Source of the DNA: Oscillospiraceae bacterium
GTDB lineage: Bacteria > Bacillota > Clostridia > Oscillospirales > Ruminococcaceae
Direction of reading: 5' to 3'
Length of the DNA: 53,464 nucleotides
NCBI GenBank assembly: GCA_021769525.1
Contig: JAETSQ010000013.1
Location: 1 to 53,464, forward strand
Below the pieces are notes generated by a model. The model did no database searches. It was not told the DNA's origin and was given only the letters and a program-made list of their open reading frames with translations. Made by a program: the position numbers and the translations under genes. Below, in pieces: positions 23,745-32,251 of the stretch; the first letter of the stretch is position 1, and each line of letters opens with the position of its first letter.

Positions 23745-23793
23745 AACTCCCTCAGTCAGCCTGCGGCTGACAGCTCCCTCCCGGAGGGAGCCT
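23745..23793 (+). repeat. D-family intergenic repeat, copy D1
   Basis: ACTCCCTCAGTCAGCC-TGC-GGCTGAC hairpin, then AGCTCCCTCC/GGAGGGAGCC hairpin. Similar units occur at 26083 and 41886, and a partial one on the opposite strand at about 35281. Confidence 0.65.
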
Positions 23794-23898
23794 TGGGGGC
23801 GCCAGCTTTAAAGCATAACCAAGAAACAAAGCCCCGCGCCACAGGAAATATCAGCATTCGTCAAACAAAACAGCCCCACAAAAGAAAGGAACCGAACC

Positions 23899-24915
23899 AT
23901 GCCAAAGCCCATCCGAATCCAGAAGCTCCTCAGCGACAGCGGCATCCTCTCCCGCCGCAAGACGGAGGAATACATCCGCGCCGGGCGGATCACCGTCAAC
24001 GGCCGGCCGGCGGAGCCGGGGCATCCCACTCTGCCCACCGATGTCATCGCCATCGACGGCCAGCGGGTGCGGCTGGAGAAGAAAAAGGAAAACCTCTACA
24101 TCATGCTCAATAAGCCCCGCGGGTACGTCACCACCACCAGCGACGAGCTGGGCCGCCGGTGCGTCACCCAGCTGGTGGAGGAGCTGGAGACCAGGGTCTA
24201 CCCCGTGGGCCGCCTGGACCGGGACAGCGAGGGGCTGCTGCTCCTCACCAACGACGGGCAGTTTGCCAATCTCATCATGCACCCCAGCCACCACATCGGC
24301 AAGACCTACCGGGTCACCGTCCGCCCCGGCATCACCGAGGAGCAGTGCATCGCCCTTTCCGCCGGGGTGGACATCGGGGAGCCGGGGACGCCGGAGGTCA
24401 CCGCCCCCGCCACCGTCCTGGTGCTGGAAAAGTACCCCGACCGGGCGGTGGTGCAGATCACCATCACCCAGGGGAAGAACCGCCAGGTGCGCCGGATGTG
24501 CGAGGCCCTGGGGCTTGAGGTGGCCCGCCTCAAGCGCACCGCCATCGGTCCCCTGCGCCTGGGGATGCTCCCCCCCGGCCAGTGGAGGGAACTGAAGAAG
24601 AGCGAGCTCATCGCCCTGCGGGGGGCCGGCGGAGGCGTTGCCGAGGCCGCCCCCGCCCGGCCGGAAAAAACCACCCAGTCGAAAAGGACCGCCCACTCGG
24701 AAAAGCCTGCCGGCGGCAGCGGCAAGGGGAGCCGCCCCGGCCCAAAAAAGGCCGGCGCCCCCCGGAAGGACAAGCCCGCCCAGGGCTCCGGGAAGGGCCC
24801 CGGCAAGCAGCGGTCCGGAAGGGAGCCGGGGGACGGCATGAGCCGGGATCGCTCCGGCGGCCTGCGCTTTAAGTCCCCGGACAAGCATCCCCGGAAGGGA
24901 GGGCCCCGGAGATGA
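23899..24915 (+). CDS. Ribosomal large-subunit pseudouridine synthase, RluB/RsuA type
   Basis: 338 residues. An S4 RNA-binding domain (about 5-60: RIQKLLSDSGILSRRKTEEYIRAGRITVNG) precedes the pseudouridine synthase domain, with catalytic D107 in GRLDRDSEGLLLLTNDG and the QGKNRQVRRM motif. The last about 105 residues are a Lys/Arg/Gly/Pro-rich tail without fold, likely an rRNA-binding extension. It modifies 23S (RluB) or 16S (RsuA) rRNA; RluB is the likelier assignment from the overall motif set. Its stop codon overlaps the start of the next gene (ATGA). Confidence 0.9.
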   Translation: MPKPIRIQKLLSDSGILSRRKTEEYIRAGRITVNGRPAEPGHPTLPTDVIAIDGQRVRLEKKKENLYIMLNKPRGYVTTTSDELGRRCVTQLVEELETRVYPVGRLDRDSEGLLLLTNDGQFANLIMHPSHHIGKTYRVTVRPGITEEQCIALSAGVDIGEPGTPEVTAPATVLVLEKYPDRAVVQITITQGKNRQVRRMCEALGLEVARLKRTAIGPLRLGMLPPGQWRELKKSELIALRGAGGGVAEAAPARPEKTTQSKRTAHSEKPAGGSGKGSRPGPKKAGAPRKDKPAQGSGKGPGKQRSGREPGDGMSRDRSGGLRFKSPDKHPRKGGPRR

Positions 24916-25256
24916 TCCAGATCCTGCCGGTCCCGCCCCACCGGCTCCCCGGCTTCTGCCGGGAGAAGGGGATAGCCGCCCCCGATGCCCCCCTGCGGGG
25001 ATACACCGCCTGCCAGGGGGATGTCTCCCTGGGCTGGTGCCTGGTCTCGGAGGGGGAGCCCTGCCTGGTGCTGGGGGTGGAGGCGGAGGACGGCCTGCTG
25101 GCCGACGGCCTCCTGCGGGCGGCCCTCTTCCCCCTGTACGAGGGCGGGGCGGAGAGCTACGCCTTCCGGGAGGAGCCGGTGGTCCCGCTGCCGGAGCGGT
25201 ATGTTACGACGGGGACGGGGAAGCTCTCGGAGCTGTTCGCCCCCTGCCATCAATGA
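24912..25256 (+). CDS. Small protein of unknown function between rluB-like gene and plsY
   Basis: 114 residues. I do not recognise a family with certainty. The sequence is soluble and mixed alpha/beta, with the segments LRGYTACQGDVSLGWCLVSEGEPCLVLGVEAEDGLLADGLLRAALF, which loosely recall the strand-helix unit of truncated GNAT-like proteins. It overlaps the upstream gene by four bases (ATGA) and precedes plsY by 12 bases, so it is translationally coupled in a three-gene operon. Confidence 0.75.
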   Translation: MIQILPVPPHRLPGFCREKGIAAPDAPLRGYTACQGDVSLGWCLVSEGEPCLVLGVEAEDGLLADGLLRAALFPLYEGGAESYAFREEPVVPLPERYVTTGTGKLSELFAPCHQ

Positions 25257-25268
25257 GGAGGAAAAGGG

Positions 25269-25904
25269 ATGAGAGATGAGTTCGCGATTCTGTTTTCGGT
25301 GCTGTGCGGGTATCTGCTGGGGAGTGTGAGTTTCTCCATCATCCTCAGCCGGCTGCGCTACCAGGACGACATCCGGCGCCACGGCAGCGGCAACGCGGGG
25401 ATGACCAACACCCTGCGGACCTATGGGAAACTCTCCGCCGTCCTGGTGCTGCTGGGGGACGCCGCCAAGGGGGCCCTGGCCGCCTGGATCGGCAGTGAGC
25501 TGGGCGGGCCCATGACCATGTACATGGCGGGGCTCTTTGCCGTCATCGGGCATATGTTCCCGGTTTTCTTCGGCTTCCGGGGGGGCAAGGGGGTGGCCAC
25601 CGCCGCCGGGTTCATCCTGGGGAGCCAGCCCTTCCTCTGCCTTATCCTGGCGGTGGTGTTCGTGCTGGTGGTGTTCTTCAGCCGGTATGTCTCCCTGGGC
25701 TCCGTCACCGTGGCGGTGCTCTATCCCCCGCTGGTGGTCTGGATGAACTGGGGGCACTACTGGGAGGCTGGGATGCTCCTGGGCGATTGGCTGTCCTTGG
25801 CTTGCCCCTTCCTCATGGCCGCCCTGGTCATCTGGGCCCACCGCAGCAACATCCGCCGCCTGCTGGCGGGGACGGAAAACAAGCTGGGCCAGAAGGCGAG
25901 ATAA
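25269..25904 (+). CDS. plsY: Acyl-phosphate:glycerol-3-phosphate acyltransferase PlsY
   Basis: 211 residues, about five to seven membrane helices. PlsY motifs: GSVSFSIILSR with HGSGNAGMTNTLR (motif 1, the phosphate loop) and IGHMFPVFFGFRGGKGVAT (motif 2). It makes lysophosphatidic acid from acyl-phosphate, the first step of phospholipid synthesis in Gram-positive bacteria. Start at ATG 25269 after GAGGAGGAAAAGGG. Confidence 0.95.
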   Translation: MRDEFAILFSVLCGYLLGSVSFSIILSRLRYQDDIRRHGSGNAGMTNTLRTYGKLSAVLVLLGDAAKGALAAWIGSELGGPMTMYMAGLFAVIGHMFPVFFGFRGGKGVATAAGFILGSQPFLCLILAVVFVLVVFFSRYVSLGSVTVAVLYPPLVVWMNWGHYWEAGMLLGDWLSLACPFLMAALVIWAHRSNIRRLLAGTENKLGQKAR

Positions 25905-26063
25905 CTTCTTTTTCTTTTCACGGGACCAGGAAATTTGCTTGCAAATTTCCAGTGAGACGGGGCGATGCGAAGCAGCGCCAGCACGCGAAGCGGGCGTATT
26001 TTCGATGTATTTTACATCGAAAATCAGGATTAAAGAAAAAGAAGCAAAAAGAAAAGCGGCGCC
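25904..26063 (-). repeat. C-family repeat, copy C4, interrupted by a 110-bp insertion
   Basis: The two arms of the usual homopurine/homopyrimidine hairpin (AACTTCTTTTTCTTTTC; AAAGAAAAAGAAGCAAAAAGAAAAGC) are about 110 bp apart instead of four. The inserted segment holds two perfect palindromes: GGAAATTTGC-TT-GCAAATTTCC and ATTTTCGATGTA-TTT-TACATCGAAAAT. Confidence 0.65.
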
Positions 26064-26440
26064 CGCCTGTCCGGCGGGGGGAAAACTCCCTCAGTCTCGC
26101 TCCGCTCGACAGCTCCCTCTGGGAGGGAGCCTTCGCCTTCCTCGACTGGAAGCCTCCCTCGCCGAGGGAGGTGGCATTTCCCTTCGGGAAATGCCACCTC
26201 CCCTGAAAGGGGAGCCCTTGGCAGAACCGATGGCTTTGCGCTCCGCCAGGGCCTCCCCTGAAAGGGGAGGTTGGGCGTAGCCCACGTGCCCGAAGGGACG
26301 CGAAGCGGCCCCTTAGGGCTGGCCGTAGGCGACAGGAGGGGTTCTCCCGCAGGGCTTCGCTTCTTGGCTATGCTTTGCGGCGGCGCTGCCGTCCTGCGCC
26401 TGGGGGCACCCCGCAAAAGATTTTGGAACATCTGCCCGAA
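26064..26440. repeat. Gene-free block of D and E repeats upstream of pgi
   Basis: No gene seen. D2 (26083-26140, CTCCCTCAGTC...GAGGGAGCC) is followed by CCTCCCTCGCCGAGGGAGG, GGCATTTCCCTTCGGGAAATGCC and CTCCCCTGAAAGGGGAG hairpins, then repeat E1 (26245-26354, minus orientation). Apparent reading frames here are frame-preserving readings of the repeats. Confidence 0.65.
26245..26354 (-). repeat. E-family 110-bp repeat, copy E1
   Basis: Reverse complement matches 41942-42051 with roughly eight differences by eye. Core: AACCCCTCCTGTCGCCTACG, then GGCCAGCCCT, CGTCCCTTCGGGCACGTGGG and a CTCCCCTTTCAGGGGAG hairpin. Confidence 0.8.
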
Positions 26441-26444
26441 AACC

Positions 26445-26473
26445 TTGAAAACGGGGCCGCAATCGTGTAGAAT
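26445..26473 (+). promoter_or_regulatory. Promoter of pgi
   Basis: TTGAAA (26445-26450), 17 bp, TAGAAT (26468-26473). Confidence 0.65.
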
Positions 26474-26539
26474 AAATACAAACAAAAAACCGCCGGGGGT
26501 TTTTCTTCCACCGCGGCGGAGGAAAGGAGTCAGCAGATC

Positions 26540-27877
26540 ATGGCCATGAAACTGACGGAGAAATATTTGGCTCCCTTTGTCGCCCCCTGGGAGCTTACGG
26601 GGATGGCTCCCATGGTTGCCGCCGCCGCCAAGCAGGTGGAGGAAGGCTGCGGCCTGGGAAACGACTTTTTGGGATGGGTACACCTGCCCACACGCCACGA
26701 CAGGGAGGAGGTCGCCCGCATCAAGGCGGCGGCCCAGCGGATCAAAAAGGACAGCCAGGTGCTGGTGGTCATCGGCATCGGCGGCTCCTACCTGGGGGCC
26801 CGCTCCGCCATCGAGCTGATGAAGGGACCCTTCCACAACAGCCTGGGGAAGGACAGCCCCCAGATCCTCTTTGCCGGGTGCAACATCTCCAGCTCCTACA
26901 TGAGCCAGCTCCTGGCCCTGGTGGAGGGGAAGAATTTCTCGGTAAACATCATCTCCAAGTCCGGCACCACCACCGAGCCCGCCCTGGCCTTCCGGGTCTT
27001 CCGCAAGCTCCTCATCGAAAAATACGGCGAGAAGGAAGCCGCCAGGCGCATCTACTGCACCACCGATAAGGCCAGGGGCACTCTCAAGGGCCTGGCCGAC
27101 CGGGAGGGGTACGAGACCTTTGTCATCCCGGACGATGTGGGGGGCCGGTATTCGGTCCTCACCGCCGTGGGCCTGCTGCCCATCGCCGTGGCGGGGTGCG
27201 ACATCGATAAGATCCTGGAGGGGGCCGCCGCCGCCGAAAAGGAGCTGGCGGAGCCGGACCTGATGAAAAACGACTGCTACCGCTACGCCGCCCTTCGGAA
27301 CATCCTGTACCGCAAGGGCAAGACCACCGAGATCTTCGTCACCTACGAGCCGGCCTTCACCATGATGAACGAGTGGCTCAAGCAGCTCTACGGCGAGAGC
27401 GAGGGCAAGGACCAGAAGGGGATCTTCCCCGCCTCGGTGACCTTCTCCACCGACCTGCACTCCATGGGCCAGTTCATCCAGGACGGCAACCGCACCCTCT
27501 TTGAGACGGTGGTGGACATCCGGAAGCCGGCGGAGGATTTCTTCATCGAGGACGACCCGGAGAACCTGGACGGCCTCAACTTCCTTTCGAACCAGGAGAT
27601 GTCCAAGGTGAACCGCCGGGCCCTGGAGGGGACCATCCTGGCCCACACCGAGGGCGGCGTCCCCAACATGGTACTGGAGCTGCCGGACACCGGCGAATAC
27701 GAGTACGGCTACATGGTCTATTTCTTCGAGAAGGCCTGTGCCATCTCCGGCTACCTCTCCGGGGTGAACCCCTTTGACCAGCCCGGCGTGGAAGCCTACA
27801 AGAAGAATATGTTTGCCCTGCTTGGAAAACCCGGCTACGAGGACCTGCGGGCCGGCCTGCTGGAAAAACTGAAGTAA
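26540..27877 (+). CDS. pgi: Glucose-6-phosphate isomerase
   Basis: 445 residues, the size of the Firmicute PGI group. Sugar isomerase (SIS) motifs: [17 protein letters not shown] and the [17 protein letters not shown] signature; catalytic Glu/His region around [15 protein letters not shown], and the C-terminal [16 protein letters not shown] containing the conserved Lys. It interconverts glucose-6-P and fructose-6-P, linking the glgP product (via phosphoglucomutase, not in the window) to glycolysis. GGAAAGGAG precedes ATG 26540; ATG 26546 is an alternative. Confidence 0.96.
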   Translation: MAMKLTEKYLAPFVAPWELTGMAPMVAAAAKQVEEGCGLGNDFLGWVHLPTRHDREEVARIKAAAQRIKKDSQVLVVIGIGGSYLGARSAIELMKGPFHNSLGKDSPQILFAGCNISSSYMSQLLALVEGKNFSVNIISKSGTTTEPALAFRVFRKLLIEKYGEKEAARRIYCTTDKARGTLKGLADREGYETFVIPDDVGGRYSVLTAVGLLPIAVAGCDIDKILEGAAAAEKELAEPDLMKNDCYRYAALRNILYRKGKTTEIFVTYEPAFTMMNEWLKQLYGESEGKDQKGIFPASVTFSTDLHSMGQFIQDGNRTLFETVVDIRKPAEDFFIEDDPENLDGLNFLSNQEMSKVNRRALEGTILAHTEGGVPNMVLELPDTGEYEYGYMVYFFEKACAISGYLSGVNPFDQPGVEAYKKNMFALLGKPGYEDLRAGLLEKLK

Positions 27878-27904
27878 TACGCGTAACATAAGGAGGACAA
27901 GAAA

Positions 27905-28318
27905 ATGATTCGTTTGATCGTGGGCAACAAGGGCGCCGGCAAGACCAAGACCCTGATCCGTATGACCAATGAGGCGGTGGCCTCCTCCAGCGGCAACGTC
28001 GTCTGCCTGGAGAAGGGCCTGAAGCTCACCTATGATATTTCCCACAAGGCCCGCCTGGTGGATACCGACGAGTACGAGGTGGACAGCTTTGACATCCTGT
28101 TCGGCTTCCTCTCCGGTCTGATGGCCGGCAACTACGACATCACCCACATCTTTGTGGACGCCACCCTGAAGATCGGCGGCCGGGACTACGAGGCCTTTGC
28201 CGGCCTGGTGGACCGTCTCTTAAAGCTCCCCGCTGCCTCCCACGTGGAGATCGTCTTCACCGTTTCCTGCGATGCCGCGGAGCTGCCGGAGCGCCTGGCG
28301 GAGTATATCATCAAATAA
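27905..28318 (+). CDS. Small P-loop protein of unknown function
   Basis: 137 residues. It begins directly with a Walker A motif GNKGAGKT (7-14), like a minimal ATPase; HIFVD (81-85) is a possible Walker B. No further domain is present. The sequence is cytosolic, with a SFDILFGFLSGLMAGNYDITH middle. Such proteins are often labelled ATP-binding or twitching-motility protein in Clostridia databases; that label is not supported by any PilT motif here. Strong AAGGAGGACAAGAAA site. It is 27 bases after pgi, so probably cotranscribed, and is followed by a terminator. Confidence 0.8.
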   Translation: MIRLIVGNKGAGKTKTLIRMTNEAVASSSGNVVCLEKGLKLTYDISHKARLVDTDEYEVDSFDILFGFLSGLMAGNYDITHIFVDATLKIGGRDYEAFAGLVDRLLKLPAASHVEIVFTVSCDAAELPERLAEYIIK

Positions 28319-28332
28319 GGACCTGTCAAGGG

Positions 28333-28365
28333 GGGGTCGGACAGCTGTGCCGGCCCCTCTTTTTC
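28333..28365 (+). terminator. Terminator after pgi / P-loop gene
   Basis: GGGGTCGG-acagctgtg-CCGGCCCC stem followed by TCTTTTT. Confidence 0.8.
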
Positions 28366-28467
28366 TCTCTGGGAAAGGATGCCCCGGCCAAGGGAAGGCA
28401 ACCCCCCGGCGGCGGTTTTCGGGGGCGCTTATCCCTCGCGCCATCAAACCAAACAGGAGGGAAGGAA

Positions 28468-29472
28468 ATGAAGGAATACAACTGGGTCTCCCTGGGCTGC
28501 GGGGTCATCGCCAACGAGCTGGCCCAGGCCATGGCGGCCCAGGGGCGGCACCTCTACGGGGTGGCCAACCGCACCCACCAGAAGGCGGTGGAGTTTGCCC
28601 AGAAATACGGCGTGGAACGGGTGTACGAGAGGATCGAGGACGCCTTTGCGGACCCCAAGGCGGACATCATCTATATCTCCACCCCCCACAATACCCACAT
28701 CGAATACCTGCGGGCCGCCCTGAAAAGCGGCAAGCACGTCCTCTGCGAAAAGTCCATCACCCTGAACACCGGGGAGCTGGAGGAGGCCGCCGCCCTGGCG
28801 GAGAAAAACGGCCTGGTGCTGGCGGAGGCCATGACCATTTACCATATGCCCCTGTACCGGCGGCTGCGGGAGCTGGTCCAAGGCGGGGCGCTGGGCCCCC
28901 TGCGGATGATCCAGATGAATTTCGGCAGCTACAAGGAATACGATATGGAGAACCGCTTCTTTAACCCCAGGCTGGCGGGCGGGGCCCTGCTGGACATCGG
29001 GGTGTACGCCCTCTCCTTTGTCCGGTGGTTCTTGTCCCAGGCCCCGGATCGGGTCCTCTCCCAAATGAAGCCGGCCCCCAGCGGGGTGGACGAGCAGGCG
29101 GGCATCCTGCTGATGGATCCCGCCGGGGAGATGGCCACCGTGGCCCTCACCCTCCACGCCAAGCAGCCAAAGCGGGGCACCATCGCCTGCGACAAGGGGT
29201 ACATCGAGGTCTACGAGTACCCCAGGGCGGAGGAGGCAGTGATCACCTACACCCAGGACGGGCGGCGGGAGGTCCTCCGGGAGGGCCGCACCGGGGACGC
29301 CCTGTGGTACGAGATACGGGACATGGAGCGGACGGTGGCCGGGGAGGCTGACGAGATGCACCTGGACCTCACCAGGGACGTTACGGAGCTGATGACCCGC
29401 CTGCGGGGGGAATGGGGCCTGCGCTACCCGGAGGAGGAGCCGGGATACGCCGGAAAGGAGCCGCTTCTATGA
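28468..29472 (+). CDS. Gfo/Idh/MocA-family oxidoreductase
   Basis: 334 residues. An N-terminal Rossmann fold (GCGVIANELAQAMAAQG in place of the usual GxGxxG; YISTPHNTHIEYLRAALKSGKHVLCEKSITL with the catalytic-region Lys in EKS, usually EKP) is followed by the C-terminal alpha/beta substrate domain (GGALLDIGVYALSFVRWF). NAD(P)-dependent dehydrogenase of sugars, inositols or trans-dihydrodiols; substrate unknown. The gene overlaps maf by four bases (ATGA), so the two are coupled. Confidence 0.9.
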   Translation: MKEYNWVSLGCGVIANELAQAMAAQGRHLYGVANRTHQKAVEFAQKYGVERVYERIEDAFADPKADIIYISTPHNTHIEYLRAALKSGKHVLCEKSITLNTGELEEAAALAEKNGLVLAEAMTIYHMPLYRRLRELVQGGALGPLRMIQMNFGSYKEYDMENRFFNPRLAGGALLDIGVYALSFVRWFLSQAPDRVLSQMKPAPSGVDEQAGILLMDPAGEMATVALTLHAKQPKRGTIACDKGYIEVYEYPRAEEAVITYTQDGRREVLREGRTGDALWYEIRDMERTVAGEADEMHLDLTRDVTELMTRLRGEWGLRYPEEEPGYAGKEPLL

Positions 29473-30062
29473 AAGACCGTCCTGTGCTGATCCTGGCCTC
29501 CCAGTCCCCCCGGCGCCGGGAGCTGCTGACCAATATCACCCCGGAATTTACCGTGCGGGTCTCCCAGGCGGAGGAGGACCTGACCCCAGGCACCCCGCCG
29601 GAAGAGGCGGTGGAACAGCTGGCCCTGCGCAAAGCCCAGGCGGTGCTCCGCCTCCGGCCGGAGCCGGAGGACTGGGTGGTGATCGGCTCCGACACGGTGG
29701 TAGCCATCGACGGGAAGATCCTGGGCAAGCCCCGCGACCGGGAGGACTGCCTCATCATGTTGGAGACCCTCTCCGGGCGGGAGCACACCGTCCACACCGG
29801 CGTGGCCCTGCTGCGGGGAGGGCGGGAGCGGGTCTTCCGGGAGACCGCCCAGGTGGAATTCTGGCCCCTCTCCCAGGAGGAGCGGGCCTGGTACGCCGGT
29901 ACCCCGGAGCCCTACGACAAGGCCGGGGGCTACGGGGTCCAGGGGCTGGGCTCCCTGCTGGTGAAGGGGATCCGGGGGGACTACTTCACCGTGATGGGGC
30001 TGCCGGTCTCCCGCCTTTGGCGGGAGCTGCGGGACTTTGCCCCGGAGCTTTTTGCCCGCTGA
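29469..30062 (+). CDS. maf: Maf-like nucleotide pyrophosphatase
   Basis: 197 residues. Maf/HAM1-fold house-cleaning enzyme. Motifs: LASQSPRRRELL at the N-terminus, VVIGSDTVVAIDGKILGKP with the catalytic Asp, and DKAGGYGVQGLGSLLVKGIRGDYFTVMGLP. It hydrolyses dTTP/UTP or modified nucleotides to monophosphates. ATG 29469 overlaps the oxidoreductase stop. In many Firmicutes maf lies next to mreB, as it does here (mreB starts 198 bp downstream). Confidence 0.94.
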   Translation: MKDRPVLILASQSPRRRELLTNITPEFTVRVSQAEEDLTPGTPPEEAVEQLALRKAQAVLRLRPEPEDWVVIGSDTVVAIDGKILGKPRDREDCLIMLETLSGREHTVHTGVALLRGGRERVFRETAQVEFWPLSQEERAWYAGTPEPYDKAGGYGVQGLGSLLVKGIRGDYFTVMGLPVSRLWRELRDFAPELFAR

Positions 30063-30139
30063 TCTTTGGGATTTTTTCCTTTTTTGGTGCCTCTCTTGTA
30101 AAATTCAAGAAATCGAAACAAATTCCGGGCTTTCTTTCC

Positions 30140-30168
30140 TTGTGAATTGCGCCCCGCTGTGATACAAT
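30140..30168 (+). promoter_or_regulatory. Promoter of the mre cluster
   Basis: TTGTGA (30140-30145), 17 bp, TACAAT (30163-30168). A GGCCGG/CCGGCC hairpin follows in the leader at about 30196-30221. Confidence 0.65.
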
Positions 30169-30260
30169 ACTATTGATTATCTGTATATTTAAGATCCGGG
30201 CCGGCCGGGACCGGCCGGATCATGACCGATATGCGTGCCGCGGAAAGGAGCACAGGAGGA

Positions 30261-31271
30261 ATGTTCGCTTCAAAGAGCATTGGGATCGACCTGGGTACTG
30301 CCAATACCCTGATCTATATGAAGGGCAAGGGGATCATCATGCGGGAGCCGTCGGTGGTGGCGGTGGATGTGCGCACCGATGTGGTGAAATATGTGGGACA
30401 GGCCGCCAAGGATGTCATCGGCCGCACCCCCGGCTCCATCGAGGCCATCCGGCCTTTAAAGGACGGCGTCATCGCCGATTTTGACGTCACTGCCAGTATG
30501 CTCCAGTGGTTTTTCCAGAAGAGCATCGGCCGTTCCCGCTTCGGGAAGCCCAGGGTGGTCATCTGCATCCCCTCCGGCGTCACCGCCGTGGAGCGCAGGG
30601 CCGTCCGGGAGGCGGCGGAGAAGGCCGGGGCCAAATACGTGCGCATCGTGGAGGAGCCCATGGCGGCGGCCATCGGGGCGGGCCTCCCGGTGGAGGAGGC
30701 CATCGGCAGCATGGTGGTGGACATCGGCGGCGGCACCACCGAGGTGGCGGTGATCTCCATGGGGGGGATCGTGGTCTCCAAATCGGTGCGGGTGGCCGGG
30801 GACGAGTTCGACCAAGCCATCATCGCCTATGTGAAGAAGAAGTATAACCTTCTCATCGGGGAGCGGACGGCGGAAAACATCAAGATCTGCATCGGCTCCG
30901 CCTACCCCTACGAAAACGAGGAGACGGTGGAGATCAAGGGCCGCAACCTGGCGGACGGCTTCCCCAAGAACATCATCCTCACCCCCCAGGAGATCCGGGA
31001 GGCCCTGGTGGATTCCATCGTGGCCATCCTGGACGCCATCCGCAGCACCCTGGAAAAGACCCCGCCGGAGCTCTCGGCGGACATCATCGATAAGGGGATC
31101 ACCCTCACCGGGGGCGGGGCCATGCTCAAGGGGCTGGACCACCTTATCACCATCGAGACGGGGATGCCGGTGCACATCGCGGAAAATCCCCTGGACTGCG
31201 TTGCCCTGGGGGCCGGCAAGATCCTGGAGGTCAACTATACCCACAACGAGGCGGTCACCGAGCCGGTGTAA
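30261..31271 (+). CDS. mreB: Rod shape-determining protein MreB
   Basis: 336 residues, bacterial actin. Phosphate-1 motif [13 protein letters not shown] at the N-terminus, the phosphate-2 segment [20 protein letters not shown], and the adenosine motif [12 protein letters not shown]. It polymerises under the membrane and guides lateral wall synthesis. ATG 30261 follows CAGGAGGA; an in-frame upstream ATG (30222) has no good site and would add residues not found in MreB. Confidence 0.97.
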   Translation: MFASKSIGIDLGTANTLIYMKGKGIIMREPSVVAVDVRTDVVKYVGQAAKDVIGRTPGSIEAIRPLKDGVIADFDVTASMLQWFFQKSIGRSRFGKPRVVICIPSGVTAVERRAVREAAEKAGAKYVRIVEEPMAAAIGAGLPVEEAIGSMVVDIGGGTTEVAVISMGGIVVSKSVRVAGDEFDQAIIAYVKKKYNLLIGERTAENIKICIGSAYPYENEETVEIKGRNLADGFPKNIILTPQEIREALVDSIVAILDAIRSTLEKTPPELSADIIDKGITLTGGGAMLKGLDHLITIETGMPVHIAENPLDCVALGAGKILEVNYTHNEAVTEPV

Positions 31272-31302
31272 AAGGACCGGCCGCCCCGCAGGCGAAACTT
31301 TT

Positions 31303-31342
31303 TTGACAAACAAAGCGAGGTTGGGGATTTCTCTCCAACCTC
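31303..31342 (+). promoter_or_regulatory. Hairpin and possible internal promoter between mreB and mreC
   Basis: GAGGTTGG/CCAACCTC hairpin (31317-31342) without a T run, preceded by TTGACA (31303-31308) with only a weak -10. It could tune mreC expression or stabilise the mRNA; inference only. Confidence 0.4.
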
Positions 31343-31374
31343 ATCTTGACCTCTCGCAAGGGAAGGAGGGTGCT

Positions 31375-32250
31375 ATGAAGGAGTTCTTTAAGACCGGGCG
31401 CTTCCGGGTGCTGCTGGTCATCGGCTGCCTTCTCTTCTCCTTCCTGCTGCGCTCCATCTACACCGGCGGACTGATGCCCCTCCTTTCCAGCGCCGGGGGG
31501 ATGCTGATGGTGCCCCTGAGCAGAATGAGCGCCGCCGCCGGCACCGCCATCCAGAACCGTTTCGGCCCCTTTCTTTCCGCCGGGGAGGTCCACGAGGAGA
31601 ACCAGGCCCTCCGGGCGGAGATCCAGCGGCTGGAGGAGCAGCTCATCGACTACGAGACGGTGAAGATGGAAAATGAGCAGTTCCGGGAGCTCTTGGAGAT
31701 CAAGGAGCGCAACGACCACCTGATCTTTGAGCCGGCCACCGTGGTGGGACGCACCCCGGACGACTGGTTCGGCTCCTTCACCATCGATGTGGGGACCTAC
31801 CACGGGGTCTCCCTGCGGTGCCCGGTCATCACCAGCGACGGGCTGGTGGGCATCGTCAGCGAGGTGGGCCGGGGCTATTCCAAGGTGCAGACCATTCTGG
31901 ACGCCTCGGTAAACGTCGGCGGGGTGGACATCCACACCCTGGATACCGGCATCATCACAGGCACCATCCCCCTGGCCCAGGAGGGGAACTGCAAGCTGGG
32001 CTTTTTGCCCAGGGAAAGCGGGGCCACCCCAGGGGATACCATCGTCACCTCCGGCACCGGGGGGCTGCTGCCCCGCGGGCTCATCATCGGGGAGATCCAG
32101 TCGGTGGAGATGGAGACCTCCGGCCTTTCCCTTTACGCCGTGGTGACCCCCGCCGCGGACATCCGGGGGGCGCGCCAGGTCTTCGTCATCACCGACTTTG
32201 GCAGCAAGGACGATGAGAACACCCCGGCGGCTGCCGGCGAGGAGGGATGA
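31375..32250 (+). CDS. mreC: Rod shape-determining protein MreC
   Basis: 291 residues. Cytoplasmic start, one transmembrane helix (about 11-28), then a coiled coil (VHEENQALRAEIQRLEEQLIDYETVKMENEQFRELLEI) and the beta-rich MreC core (GTYHGVSLRCPVITSDGLVGIVSEVG; GDTIVTSGTGGLLPRGLIIGEI). It bridges MreB and PBP2 on the outer face of the membrane. GGAAGGAGGG precedes ATG 31375. Confidence 0.95.
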   Translation: MKEFFKTGRFRVLLVIGCLLFSFLLRSIYTGGLMPLLSSAGGMLMVPLSRMSAAAGTAIQNRFGPFLSAGEVHEENQALRAEIQRLEEQLIDYETVKMENEQFRELLEIKERNDHLIFEPATVVGRTPDDWFGSFTIDVGTYHGVSLRCPVITSDGLVGIVSEVGRGYSKVQTILDASVNVGGVDIHTLDTGIITGTIPLAQEGNCKLGFLPRESGATPGDTIVTSGTGGLLPRGLIIGEIQSVEMETSGLSLYAVVTPAADIRGARQVFVITDFGSKDDENTPAAAGEEG

Positions 32251-32251
32251 G

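Noticed and set aside
26030-28147. 705-residue minus-strand frame opposite pgi
   Set aside because: Antisense shadow of pgi that continues through repeats D and E.
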